Assembly (NCBI GenBank): GCA_035554635.1
Contig: DATMIB010000057.1
Span: 1 to 16,347, forward strand
DNA length: 16,347 nt
Source of the DNA: RPQJ01 sp035554635
GTDB taxonomy: Bacteria; Pseudomonadota; Gammaproteobacteria; Steroidobacterales; Steroidobacteraceae
Direction: 5' to 3'
Numbering within the stretch: position 1 is the stretch's first letter; each line of letters opens with the position of its first letter. Below, one piece after another: positions 1 to 7,191 of the stretch. Below the pieces are notes generated by a model, which saw only the letters and a program-made list of their open reading frames with translations, had not been told where the DNA came from and made no database searches. The position numbers and the translations under genes are program-made.

Positions 1-561
1 CATCTTCGGCTGCAGCGACGCAAGCGTGTCGGGTGACTGCAATCCGATCAGCAGCCGCGAGTTGGCCTTGCTCATGACCTGCACCGGGCACGCCGGGTGC
101 AGGCTCGCCGAACTGATGCCGAGCGCGTCGAGCACAGGGCCGAGCCGCTCTTCGGGCACGACCGGGCCGAAGGTCGCGGGTGTCTGGTCGATCGAGACGC
201 GCAGGTCCGGCGCGGTGCCGGTGACTTCGACCTCGACGATGCCGAACTGGGACTTCTGCCGCACCTTGCCCTGCGGCACGCCATCGACCATGGCACGCAC
301 GTAATGCGCCGCCACCGTGGCGTGGCCCACGAACGTGACCTCGCGCCGCGGCGAGAAAAAGCGGATCTCGACGTCGCAGTCGGGCGACTCCGACGGGAAC
401 ACGAATGCCACCTCGGTGCCCGCGAGCTCGCGCGCGAGTCGTCGCATCTCGTTCGGTTCGAGCACTTCGGCATCGAGCACCACGGCCGCCGGATTGCCGC
501 AGAAGCGGTTGCGGGTGAAGGCGTCCACCAGGAACAGGCGGCACTTGCGCTGTCGGCTCAT
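1..561 (-). CDS. PhzF-family isomerase-like protein, partial (C-terminus outside window)
   Basis: The reading frame is open from the ATG at 561 down to base 1, giving 187 residues with no stop, so the C-terminal part lies outside the window. An in-frame TGA six codons upstream makes this ATG the only possible ATG start; its Shine-Dalgarno sequence is weak. The N-terminus has the PhzF hallmark: VDAFT (12-16), then F-C-G-NPAAVV (20-28). Glu50 in GTEVAFV lines up with the catalytic Glu45 of PhzF, and FFSPRREVTFVGHATVAAH (68 onward) matches the second conserved block. PhzF itself isomerises a phenazine precursor; most family members are uncharacterised isomerases or epimerases in the cytoplasm. 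No other phenazine gene is nearby, so a phenazine role is not supported. It is divergent from the thiamine operon. The family call is firm, the substrate unknown. Confidence 0.9.
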   Translation of the reverse strand, partial: MSRQRKCRLFLVDAFTRNRFCGNPAAVVLDAEVLEPNEMRRLARELAGTEVAFVFPSESPDCDVEIRFFSPRREVTFVGHATVAAHYVRAMVDGVPQGKVRQKSQFGIVEVEVTGTAPDLRVSIDQTPATFGPVVPEERLGPVLDALGISSASLHPACPVQVMSKANSRLLIGLQSPDTLASLQPKM

Positions 562-647
562 CTTGTCCGTCGTCCATCAAAACATCGGAGGGCGCATTAG
601 CCCCCGATTCGCCGCGGCCGTCAACAACCGCCACGACCGCGATCGGC

Positions 648-653
648 TATACT
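648..653 (+). promoter_or_regulatory. Putative -10 element of the thiamine operon
   Basis: TATACT sits seven bases before the first paired bases of the TPP riboswitch (661), so transcription would start at about 659-661, at the edge of the aptamer. No convincing -35 box is visible 16-18 bases upstream. The position relative to the riboswitch is the main support. The rest of the 562-766 gap between the PhzF gene and the receptor holds only this element and the riboswitch. Confidence 0.5.
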
Positions 654-658
654 CGTCG

Positions 659-766
659 TCACCTTGGGGTGGCCTGAAGGGCCTGAGATGTCGACCGCGG
701 GCGCAGGCCTGCTCATCGACGAACCCGTCGAACCTGATCCGGTTAGTACCGGCGTAGGGAGCAGGT
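659..766 (+). promoter_or_regulatory. TPP riboswitch (THI element)
   Basis: All conserved blocks of the thiamine pyrophosphate aptamer are present in order: GGGGT (666-670), CTGAGA (683-688), ACCC and CGAACCTGA (723-737), and GGTTAGTACC-GGCGTAGGGA (741-760). P1 can form from ACCT (661-664) with AGGT (763-766). The element ends directly at the receptor's ATG at 767. The only good Shine-Dalgarno sequence, AGGGAG (756-761), lies in the conserved 3' core five bases before the ATG. Ligand binding should therefore hide the ribosome site, so control of translation is likelier than termination; no terminator hairpin with a T-run is seen. The variable stem lies between 689 and 722. Elements of this class shut genes off when TPP is plentiful. 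Confidence 0.96.
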
Positions 767-2905
767 ATGACCACTGTCGTTCGCTCGTTTTCGACTCATT
801 CCATTTCATCGATGGCTGCGGCCCGCAGGGCGCGTCGCCACTGGGCCTGTGCCGTGCTTGCGGCACTGCCGACCGCGGTCCTCGCGCAAACGACCCCCGC
901 AACGAAGCCACCCGCCGATCTCGAGGAAATCGTCGTTACGGCCTCGCTGCGCCAGCAGACGGCCGCCGAGATTCCCGCCAGCACCACGGTGCTCTCGGCG
1001 GCGACGCTCGAGGCGGCCGGGCTGCAGCACTTCGAGGACGTGCTTGGACTCGTTCCGAACCTGAACTGGTCGGGCGGCACGTCGCGACCGCGCTTCTTCC
1101 AGATGCGCGGCATCGGCGAACTGGAGCAGTACCAGGGCGCGCCGAATCCCTCGGTCGGGTTCCTGATCGACGAGATCGACCTGAGCGGCGTCGGCATGCC
1201 GGCGACTCTTTACGACACGGAACAGGTCGAGGTGCTGCGCGGGCCGCAAGGCACCCGTTACGGCGCCAACGCGCTCGCCGGCCTCGTGAAGCTCAAGACT
1301 CACGATGCGCGGGCACGCGACGAATTCGCGGCCGAGGTGACCACGGGAGAACACGACACGTGGTCCGCCGGTGTCGTCGCCGGTGGCGCCCTCGGCGAGG
1401 GCGGTTCGGCGTGGCGCCTGGTCGGCCAGCGCTACGAGAGCGACGGCTTCATGCGCGATGCGTATCTCGACCGCGACGACACCAACGGCCGCGACGAGTC
1501 GACGCTGCGTGGCAAGCTGCGGCTCGAACTGCCCGGTCGCTGGCGCGCAGACGTCGCAGCGCTCTATGTCGATCTCGACAACGGTTACGACGCGTTCAGC
1601 CTCGACAACTCGCACCGCACGCTTTCCGACCGCCCGGGTCGCGATGCCCAGCGCACGGCCGGCACTTCGGTCGCGCTCGCGGGCCCGCTCGGCGACTACA
1701 CGTTGTCGAGCACGTCGGCGTATGCGGTCTCCGACAGTCACTACAGCTTCGACGGCGACTGGGCCAACGACAACTACTGGGGCGAGTACGCGCCATACGA
1801 CTATTTCTCGAGCTTCGAGCGCGAACGCACGACCCTGACCGAGGACCTGCGGCTCGCCGCCGGAGCGGGCGGTGAGGTGGACTGGGTCACCGGTGTCTAC
1901 GCACTGCGTCTCGAGGAAGACTCGCTGCAACGTGACTACTTTGCCGACGAGCTGATGCGCGCGCCGCTGGAGACCGAATACGCCGCGACCAGTCTCGCGG
2001 CCTACGGCGAAGCCGAGTGGCGCATCACCGAAGCGGTCGCGCTGACCGCGGGGCTGCGCGTGGAGACGCGTGCGGCCGACTACCGCGATTCCGACGGCGC
2101 CGCGTTCGACCCGCGCGACACGATGGTCGGTGGCCAGGTTTCGCTCGAAGGGCCGGCCGGCGAAGCGTCGCGCTGGTACGTGACCGTGGCGCGCGGCTAC
2201 AAGGCGGGCGGCTTCAACATCGGCCAGGCCGTGCCGGACGAGCGACGTCAGTTCGAACCCGAGTACCTCTGGAACGCCGAGGCCGGCCTGCGCTACGCCG
2301 ACGCCGACGCGCGCCTCCAGGGCGAGGTGTCGCTGTTCCACATGTGGCGCGAGGAACAGCAGGTCGCGACATCGTTCCAGCTCGACCCGGGCGATCCGCT
2401 GTCGTACGTGTTCTACACCGACAACGCGGCACGCGGTCGCAACTTCGGGCTCGAGGCGTCCGGCTCCTGGCGACCCGTCGCGCGTCTCACGTTGGCCGCG
2501 ACGCTGGGCCTGCTCGAGTCCGAGTACCTCGGCTACCGCTACGGCGACCGTGACCTCGACGGCCGCGAGCAGGCGCACGCGCCGAACTGGCAGTACTCGC
2601 TGTCGGCGCAGTGGGGCGGTGCGGAAGGCTGGATGGCGCGTGCCGATTTGAGCGGCAGCGACGCGTTCTACTTCGACGCGAGCCACGACCAGCGTTCGGA
2701 GCCGTATGCGCTGCTCAACCTCAAGGCCGGCTATGCGCGCGGCGCATGGGCCGTCTACGCCTGGGCACGCAACCTCACCGACGAAGCGTATGCGGTGCGC
2801 GGCTTCTATTTCGGGCTCGAACCGCCGGACTACGCGGACGAGCTTTACGTGCAGCGTGGCGACGGGCGGCTCGTCGGCGTCACGCTGAACTGGCGCTGGA
2901 AGTGA
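767..2905 (+). CDS. TonB-dependent outer-membrane receptor, probable thiamine transporter (OMR1-like)
   Basis: The 712-residue protein starts at the ATG next to the riboswitch and has an export signal: an Arg-rich stretch (20-24), a hydrophobic core and a likely cleavage after VLA (38-40). A TonB box follows, EEIVVTAS (53-60). The plug carries the family signature QVEVLRGPQGTRYGANALAG, and the barrel holds RGYKAGGFN and ARNLTDEAYAV. It ends in LNWRWK, a terminal beta-strand pattern close to the usual aromatic end. Such receptors import large or scarce substrates across the outer membrane using TonB energy. The substrate call, thiamine or its phosphates, is inferred from the TPP riboswitch and the downstream thiamine genes, a known arrangement for outer-membrane thiamine receptors. 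An internal ATG at codon 16 would have no comparable ribosome site, so the first start is preferred. Confidence 0.93.
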   Translation: MTTVVRSFSTHSISSMAAARRARRHWACAVLAALPTAVLAQTTPATKPPADLEEIVVTASLRQQTAAEIPASTTVLSAATLEAAGLQHFEDVLGLVPNLNWSGGTSRPRFFQMRGIGELEQYQGAPNPSVGFLIDEIDLSGVGMPATLYDTEQVEVLRGPQGTRYGANALAGLVKLKTHDARARDEFAAEVTTGEHDTWSAGVVAGGALGEGGSAWRLVGQRYESDGFMRDAYLDRDDTNGRDESTLRGKLRLELPGRWRADVAALYVDLDNGYDAFSLDNSHRTLSDRPGRDAQRTAGTSVALAGPLGDYTLSSTSAYAVSDSHYSFDGDWANDNYWGEYAPYDYFSSFERERTTLTEDLRLAAGAGGEVDWVTGVYALRLEEDSLQRDYFADELMRAPLETEYAATSLAAYGEAEWRITEAVALTAGLRVETRAADYRDSDGAAFDPRDTMVGGQVSLEGPAGEASRWYVTVARGYKAGGFNIGQAVPDERRQFEPEYLWNAEAGLRYADADARLQGEVSLFHMWREEQQVATSFQLDPGDPLSYVFYTDNAARGRNFGLEASGSWRPVARLTLAATLGLLESEYLGYRYGDRDLDGREQAHAPNWQYSLSAQWGGAEGWMARADLSGSDAFYFDASHDQRSEPYALLNLKAGYARGAWAVYAWARNLTDEAYAVRGFYFGLEPPDYADELYVQRGDGRLVGVTLNWRWK

Positions 2906-2933
2906 GCGCCGTTCCTACGCGAGGTCATCGTCC

Positions 2934-3191
2934 ATGCGCACTGCCGTCGAAATCAGCCTCTACCCGCTCGATGCGGACTACGTGCCGCCGATCAAGGACT
3001 TCATCGAGCGCCTGAACCGTCACACAGGTCTCAACGTGCTCACCAACGCCATGAGCACGCAGATCTCCGGCGAGCACGACGTCGTGTTCGCCGCGCTCGC
3101 CCAGGAAACCCGCGCAACGTTTGCCGGTGACCGACGCGCCGTGTTCGTGATGAAGGTGCTGGGCGGTCAACCGACCTCCGACGAGCGCTGA
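2934..3191 (+). CDS. Thiamine-binding protein, COG0011 / YkoF-like
   Basis: This 85-residue protein starts 28 bases after the receptor stop, with GAGG at 2921-2924 as ribosome site. VEISLYPLDADYVPPIKDFIERLN (5 onward) and TNAMSTQISGEHDVVFAAL (37 onward) match the small ferredoxin-like fold of the MTH1187/YkoF thiamine-binding family. One domain is present, as in MTH1187; YkoF of Bacillus has two. There is no signal peptide or membrane segment, so it should be cytoplasmic. Known members bind thiamine or its pyrimidine moiety. Between a receptor and a PnuT-type permease, it may hold incoming thiamine before phosphorylation or feed the permease. The family assignment is good; the exact role is inference. 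Confidence 0.82.
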   Translation: MRTAVEISLYPLDADYVPPIKDFIERLNRHTGLNVLTNAMSTQISGEHDVVFAALAQETRATFAGDRRAVFVMKVLGGQPTSDER

Positions 3192-3192
3192 G

Positions 3193-3798
3193 TTGGAGAC
3201 GATCGTCGCCTCGCTCGCAGCGGTCACCTGGACCGAATGGGTGGCGGTCGTGCTCGCGCTCGCGTACCTGTTGCTCGCGATCCGGCAAAACCCGTGGTGC
3301 TGGGCGTTCGGGATCGCGAGCTCGGCGATGTACTGCGTGATCTTCGCGCGCACGGGCCTGGTGATGCAGGCGGCGCTGCAGGTGTTTTTCGTCGCGATGG
3401 CGGTGTACGGCTGGCGCGTCTGGAAAGGCGGTGCCACCGCAGCGCCGGCCCCGGTTCGGCGCTGGCCCGTCCGCTGGCATGCTCTCGCGCTCGGCGGCGT
3501 GGCGCTCGCGACGCTCGTCAACGGCCGGATCGTCGCCGACCCGGCGGCGGGTCCGCTCGTGCCGTATGCCGACGCCTCGATCGCCTGGGGCAGCGTGCTT
3601 ACGACATGGCTCGTCGCGCGCAAGGTGCTCGAGAACTGGCTGTACTGGATCGTGATCGACGTCGCGGCGGCCCTGCTCTACGGCTCGCAGGGCCTGCACG
3701 CGACCGCGGTGCTCTACCTGCTGTACGCCGGGCTTGCGGTGCGCGGGTTCCAAGCCTGGCAAAAGGATGCTCGTGGCCGCGTCGCCGTTGCCGCCTGA
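3193..3798 (+). CDS. pnuT: PnuT-type thiamine transporter (PnuC family)
   Basis: This 201-residue polytopic membrane protein begins at a TTG one base after the preceding stop, which suggests translational coupling; no in-frame ATG precedes the first membrane segment. About six or seven hydrophobic segments can be drawn. The family pattern is present in both halves: QNPWCWAFGI (32-41), LQVFFVAMAVYGWRVW (62-77), then ARKVLENWLYWIVID (142-156) and a YLLYAG-x4-GFQAW end (175-189). PnuC proteins move nicotinamide riboside by facilitated diffusion, while PnuT members take thiamine. Only the context (TPP riboswitch, thiamine-binding protein, kinase) favours thiamine. Facilitated diffusion needs intracellular trapping, which the next gene can supply. 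The next gene overlaps its 3' end. Confidence 0.88.
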   Translation: METIVASLAAVTWTEWVAVVLALAYLLLAIRQNPWCWAFGIASSAMYCVIFARTGLVMQAALQVFFVAMAVYGWRVWKGGATAAPAPVRRWPVRWHALALGGVALATLVNGRIVADPAAGPLVPYADASIAWGSVLTTWLVARKVLENWLYWIVIDVAAALLYGSQGLHATAVLYLLYAGLAVRGFQAWQKDARGRVAVAA

Positions 3799-4717
3799 CG
3801 TATCGGCGGCTGCGCGCGCCGCCGAACACGAGGCGCGGTCCGCACTGCGCGCCGATGCCGTCACGGCGCAGTTCGCCGACGCCTCGTTCGAGCGGATACC
3901 GTTCGGGCTAAGCAACCACGCGTGGCGTGCCACGACGGACGACGGAGCCAGCGTCTTCGTCCGCCTGGCGGCGGCCCACAACGAGCGGCTCGGGGCCGAC
4001 CACGGCAACGAGTGTCGCGTGCTCACGCTCGCCGCGGAGGCGGGGATCGCACCGGCCGTCGTCCGCTGCGATCCGGCGGGACGGATTCTCGTCACGCGGT
4101 GGATCGACGCGGACGCGCCGCCGCCTGACATCGAACAGCGCAGGGTGGTCGGCTCACTGCTCGCCCGGCTGCATGCCTCGAACGTGCCCGCGGGTGTGCG
4201 CGAGGTCGATTTCGAACGCCAGGCACGCCTGCTCGAGCAGGCCCTGCCGGCCGCACGTCGCGAGCCCGGACTCGTGCGCGTCGCCGCCCGCGTGTTCGAG
4301 CGGTTGCATGCAACCCGCCGGGCGCTGGTGCTCTGTCACCACGACCTGCACCCGCTGAACCTCGTCTGGGATCGCGATCGGCGACCCTGGCTCGTCGACT
4401 GGGAGTACGCCGGCCGCGGCGACGCTGCGGTCGACCTCGCCTCGTACGCGAGCCAGCATGGCCTGTGCGTGCGGGCCCGCGCGCGGTTGCTGCACCATTA
4501 CTTCGCCGCCGGGGGCGCGACCGACGCCGGACGACTGGAACTCGCGACCTGGGCCTTCGACTACGTGCAGTGGCTCTGGTACGTCGCCACGCTCGACGCG
4601 GAGCGCGCCGCGGCCGATCGTGCAATCGTGACGACCCGCGCACGACGACTGCACGCGTCGTTGCGGGCGCGTGCAAGCCGCCTCCTGCGCTGCGATAATG
4701 CCGGGTTCGAGGCTTGA
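3773..4717 (+). CDS. Thiamine kinase-like phosphotransferase (ThiK/LicA, APH fold)
   Basis: This APH-fold kinase of about 314 residues overlaps the PnuT gene by 26 bases. I chose the GTG at 3773 because AAAAGGA (3761-3767) is well spaced from it; an ATG at 3767 is in frame but touches that ribosome site, so either is possible. Counting from the GTG, the glycine-rich loop is FGLSNHAW (44-51), the Brenner motif HHDLHPLN (189-196) and the metal-binding motif VDWEYAGRGD (208-217). The DWEYAG form is typical of ThiK and choline-kinase-like LicA proteins. In this operon it should phosphorylate imported thiamine to thiamine phosphate and so trap it. Some bacteria use a thiamine pyrophosphokinase instead, and the sequence cannot exclude another small alcohol as substrate. 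Confidence 0.85.
   Translation: MAASPLPPDVSAAARAAEHEARSALRADAVTAQFADASFERIPFGLSNHAWRATTDDGASVFVRLAAAHNERLGADHGNECRVLTLAAEAGIAPAVVRCDPAGRILVTRWIDADAPPPDIEQRRVVGSLLARLHASNVPAGVREVDFERQARLLEQALPAARREPGLVRVAARVFERLHATRRALVLCHHDLHPLNLVWDRDRRPWLVDWEYAGRGDAAVDLASYASQHGLCVRARARLLHHYFAAGGATDAGRLELATWAFDYVQWLWYVATLDAERAAADRAIVTTRARRLHASLRARASRLLRCDNAGFEA
4671..4699 (+). promoter_or_regulatory. Possible sigma70 promoter for the ferredoxin gene
   Basis: An extended -10, TGC-GATAAT (4691-4699), lies in the last codons of the kinase gene, with a weak -35 (GTGCAA, 4671-4676) 17 bases upstream. It would start transcription about 40 bases before the ferredoxin ATG. Such a promoter would free the ferredoxin from thiamine control. 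The -35 match is poor, so this is tentative. Confidence 0.35.
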
Positions 4718-4746
4718 GCCTAAGTTCAGAGACGGTGGTGTGAGAC

Positions 4747-5064
4747 ATGGCGAAGATGGTGGTGACCGATCGCGACGGCAACGTCCATGAAGTCGAGGGG
4801 CGTCCGGGGCTCAAGCTCATGGAGACGCTGCGCGAATACGACTGGGGCGTGACGGCCATCTGCGGCGGCCTGTGCTCCTGCGCCACCTGCCACATCCACG
4901 TCGCGCCCGAGTGGGGCGAGCGCCTGCCGGCGCCGCAGGGTGACGAAAAGGAACTGCTGGTCGAGCTGCAGAACTACGACTCCGGCACCTCGCGCCTGAG
5001 CTGCCAGGTCGACTTCAGCGAGGACCTCGACGGCCTCGAAATCAAGATCGCTCCGGACGAGTGA
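4747..5064 (+). CDS. [2Fe-2S] ferredoxin, putidaredoxin/adrenodoxin type
   Basis: This 105-residue soluble electron carrier has the ligands C39-x5-C45-x2-C48 and C86; the pattern AICGGLCSCATCHIHV is that of vertebrate-type ferredoxins serving bacterial P450s and some Rieske oxygenases. C43 is an additional cysteine inside the cluster loop. The acidic helix ELLVELQNYD (70-79) lies where partner proteins dock in this family. No ferredoxin reductase is in the window. It begins 29 bases after the kinase stop with only a weak GGTGG ribosome site, so it may be co-transcribed or use its own promoter. Its TGA ends at 5064 and the convergent MaoC gene ends at 5065, leaving no spacer. Possible partners are the Rieske oxygenase at 5514 and the P450 at the right edge. 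Confidence 0.94.
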   Translation: MAKMVVTDRDGNVHEVEGRPGLKLMETLREYDWGVTAICGGLCSCATCHIHVAPEWGERLPAPQGDEKELLVELQNYDSGTSRLSCQVDFSEDLDGLEIKIAPDE

Positions 5065-5517
5065 TCAGCCGCCGCGTGGCGCGACCTCGATGAGGTTGAT
5101 GCTGCGACAGGTCCAGGCGATCTCGTCGCGCTGGTTCAGCAGCGTGTAGCGGAATTCGACGACACCGCGCGCCGGATCCGTGGCCGACGGCCGCTTGGAC
5201 AGGCATTCGGCACGCGCCCGCAGGCTGTCACCCGCGCGCACGGCCACGGGCCATTTCACGTCCTCCCAGGCCACGCCACAGATCCAGGCGATGTCGCCGC
5301 TGATCTCGTGATCGAGCTGGCGCCACAGCGCCATCGTGTGGATGCCGGAGGCGATGACGTCGCCGAAGACGGAATCGCGTGCGGCCCGCGGATCGGCATG
5401 GAAATACTGCGGGTCGTACTGGCGCGCAAACGCGACGAGCTCGTAGAGCTCGACCAGCCGTGCGCCCGATTCGCGCACCTCGCCGACGACGAGGTCGTCG
5501 TAATAGCGTCGCGTCAC
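5065..5517 (-). CDS. MaoC-like hot-dog dehydratase/hydratase
   Basis: This 150-residue protein starts at a GTG that overlaps the TGA of the Rieske gene by four bases (GTGA), a sign of translational coupling. The single hot-dog domain has YDPQYFHADPRAA (34-46), giving the D35-x4-H40 dyad of (R)-specific enoyl-CoA hydratases, and VIASGIHTMAL (54-64), typical of the MaoC branch often found with degradation genes. The usual reaction is addition of water to, or its removal from, an enoyl-CoA-type thioester. Coupling to a ring or side-chain oxygenase suggests a step in the same pathway, but the substrate cannot be read from the sequence. The frame stays open upstream into the Rieske gene; that extension is out of frame with the Rieske protein and I reject it. 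Confidence 0.9.
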   Translation of the reverse strand: MTRRYYDDLVVGEVRESGARLVELYELVAFARQYDPQYFHADPRAARDSVFGDVIASGIHTMALWRQLDHEISGDIAWICGVAWEDVKWPVAVRAGDSLRARAECLSKRPSATDPARGVVEFRYTLLNQRDEIAWTCRSINLIEVAPRGG

Positions 5518-6875
5518 TTTTCGCCGTTCAGGTAGCGGTCGATCTCGCGTTGGTAGTGCCGCAGGCGCAGTTCCTGGTCGCTCCAGAGCGGGCCGCGGAA
5601 GCCGCGTGACTTCTGGCCGCGCTGCACGGCCTCTACGAGGTCGACGTCCTGGTTGAGCACTTCGCCGAGGTCGGCACGCACGCCGGCGGCGTAGCGCTCG
5701 ATGTTCGGCCGCGTCGCGCCGGTGACGTCCGTGTCCTTGGGCAGGCCCATCCAGCCCGGCACCGCGTAGTTCGCGTCGTCGACGTAGCGGATCAGCGTCA
5801 TGTTGTCGTAATAGAAGCGCTCCGGGTCGGTCGGGTGCGGCTGGAACCGCATGATGAACACGCCCTCGGGGTGCATGCCGATCTGCACGTTCGGGAAAAA
5901 GCCCGTCGCCCAGCTGTCGGTGAGCTGGCCGTCGGTGAACTTCTCGTAGTGGTCGAGGCCGAGTCGTCGCGCGCGCTCGCGCTTGGCACGCTGTACTGCC
6001 GTGCGCACCTCGAGGCCGGTGCCGTTGAACCCGGCCGGGTCCATGCCGGCCTCGAGCATCATGTACCTGAGCCCTTCGTTGACCGAGTCGCGGTCGAGCA
6101 CGCGATGGCTCGGCGTGCAGATCGGCACGATCATGCGCGTGAAGCCGTTCGGGTACTGGTCGTATTGCGAGTAGTCCTCCATGACCCCCTGCGTCTGCGG
6201 GTGGATGTGCGGCAGGTGATAGGTCTCGTAGAACGCATCGACGCCGGTCTTCCAGTTGGCGAGCCACTCCGTGCGCACGTGCCGCACGACGTGCATCTGG
6301 TCGATCCGGTAGTTCTCGATGTACCCCGGTGGCAGGCCGATCCACTCGGCGAGCGGCGGCGCCTTTCCGTCCATGTTGATGAAGATCAGTCCGCCGACCT
6401 GGTCGCAGCGCACTTCTGTCAGCCCGGGCCGATGCGCGACCAGGCGCGGGTCGAACGTCTGCTCGTCGGTGATGCAGTCGAGCGTGCCGTCGACGCAGAA
6501 GCGCCAGGCATGGAAGGCGCAGGTGAACTTGGCGACGCTGCCGCGCTCGTTGAGCGCGATCGGATTGCCCCGGTGCGGGCACGCGTTGTAGAACGCACGG
6601 ATCGCGCCGTCCTCCTGGCGGACCAGCACGAAGCTCTCGTGCCCGTGCTCGAACACCGTGTAGTCGCCTTCCTCGGGGATGTCCGAGGTGACGCCCGCGA
6701 GCAGCCAGACCCGCGGCCACAACTGCTGCCATTCGCGTTGCATGAACTCGCGCGAGTAGTAGCGCGAGGGGTCGACGACGAACGGGCCATGGTCGATGTG
6801 GGGTTGCTTCGCCTCGAGCGAGTCGCTCGGGGCGCCCAGCGTCATCGGCCAGGTCGGCTTGAGGTTGGCGGCCAT
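5514..6875 (-). CDS. Rieske non-haem iron oxygenase, alpha subunit
   Basis: This 453-residue protein starts at the ATG at 6875 with GAGGA eight bases upstream. The Rieske centre is C99-P-H101-RGN and C119-x2-H122 (CAFHAWRF rather than the common CxxHGW). The mononuclear iron site is NWKTGVDAFYETYHLPHIH (207-225), with H220 and H225 as likely ligands and E217 where many dioxygenases have the bridging Asp. Its length fits alpha subunits that work without a beta subunit, and none is encoded here. Such enzymes hydroxylate aromatic or alicyclic substrates, or demethylate, with electrons from a ferredoxin or reductase. The frame overlaps the MaoC gene by four bases. A palindromic operator candidate overlaps its likely -35 region. 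Substrate is unknown. Confidence 0.93.
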   Translation of the reverse strand: MAANLKPTWPMTLGAPSDSLEAKQPHIDHGPFVVDPSRYYSREFMQREWQQLWPRVWLLAGVTSDIPEEGDYTVFEHGHESFVLVRQEDGAIRAFYNACPHRGNPIALNERGSVAKFTCAFHAWRFCVDGTLDCITDEQTFDPRLVAHRPGLTEVRCDQVGGLIFINMDGKAPPLAEWIGLPPGYIENYRIDQMHVVRHVRTEWLANWKTGVDAFYETYHLPHIHPQTQGVMEDYSQYDQYPNGFTRMIVPICTPSHRVLDRDSVNEGLRYMMLEAGMDPAGFNGTGLEVRTAVQRAKRERARRLGLDHYEKFTDGQLTDSWATGFFPNVQIGMHPEGVFIMRFQPHPTDPERFYYDNMTLIRYVDDANYAVPGWMGLPKDTDVTGATRPNIERYAAGVRADLGEVLNQDVDLVEAVQRGQKSRGFRGPLWSDQELRLRHYQREIDRYLNGEK

Positions 6876-6913
6876 GGGCAGTGTCCTCGACGGCGCGTGC
6901 AGGGGGAGGCCGG

Positions 6914-6919
6914 ACTATA
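6914..6919 (-). promoter_or_regulatory. Putative -10 element of the Rieske-MaoC operon
   Basis: On the minus strand TATAGT lies at 6919-6914, about 38 bases before the Rieske start codon. The matching -35 position (about 6937-6942) falls inside the operator candidate at 6934-6953 and is itself a poor match to TTGACA. This layout fits a repressor that blocks polymerase. Confidence 0.45.
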
Positions 6920-6933
6920 GCCTTCGCCGTAAA

Positions 6934-6953
6934 AAAACAGAACTGACTGTTTT
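6934..6953. promoter_or_regulatory. Operator candidate A (perfect palindrome) of the Rieske operon
   Basis: AAAACAG (6934-6940), six bases, CTGTTTT (6947-6953): a perfect 7-bp inverted repeat in otherwise GC-rich DNA. The plus strand carries GACTGTTTT at 6945-6953, the 9-mer shared by all four operator candidates. The site lies 58 bases upstream of the Rieske start codon. Size and symmetry suit a dimeric helix-turn-helix regulator such as a TetR-family protein, but the family is inferred. Confidence 0.75.
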
Positions 6954-7078
6954 GCCGGCCCGGTTCGGTGGCGCCCTTCTGTTGCGTGGTGTCCACACTG
7001 TTGTGTAGGAATCGCCTGCAATCTAGCGTCTTCGCGTACTGCGCGTCCCGGAATCGAAGTTTTGCGTTGCAATAATGA

Positions 7079-7098
7079 AAAACAGTCTAGCTTGCTTT
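7079..7098. promoter_or_regulatory. Operator candidate B of the second TonB receptor
   Basis: AAAACAG (7079-7085), six bases, TTGCTTT (7092-7098): the left arm is identical to site A and the right arm matches the palindrome at five of seven bases. The minus strand reads GACTGTTTT at 7087-7079. It lies 93 bases before the receptor ATG. A possible -10, TAAATT, follows at 7111-7116. The remaining 6876-7191 gap between the divergent units shows no other gene. Confidence 0.7.
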
Positions 7099-7191
7099 TT
7101 TTAGGCTTGCTAAATTAGACGCATCTGCAGCACGGCCGTCCGGCCGGTGGCCTGCAGGCAGGACTGGGTTCATCAATTCGGGGGAACAGAC

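Noticed and set aside
1..561. PhzF gene as evidence for phenazine synthesis
   Set aside because: No other phz gene is present and most PhzF-like proteins belong to unrelated pathways.
97..600. 167-codon plus-strand frame at the left edge
   Set aside because: It is the complement of the PhzF gene, whose conserved motifs read on the minus strand.
806..2686. 626-codon open frame on the minus strand opposite the first TonB receptor
   Set aside because: Its composition is the Arg/Val/Ala/Gly-rich pattern of an antisense shadow in GC-rich DNA, and the plus strand encodes a clear receptor.
5518..6996. N-terminal extension of the MaoC frame through the Rieske gene (643 residues in total)
   Set aside because: The extension is Arg-rich noise in a different frame from the Rieske protein; the GTG overlapping the Rieske stop is the sensible start.
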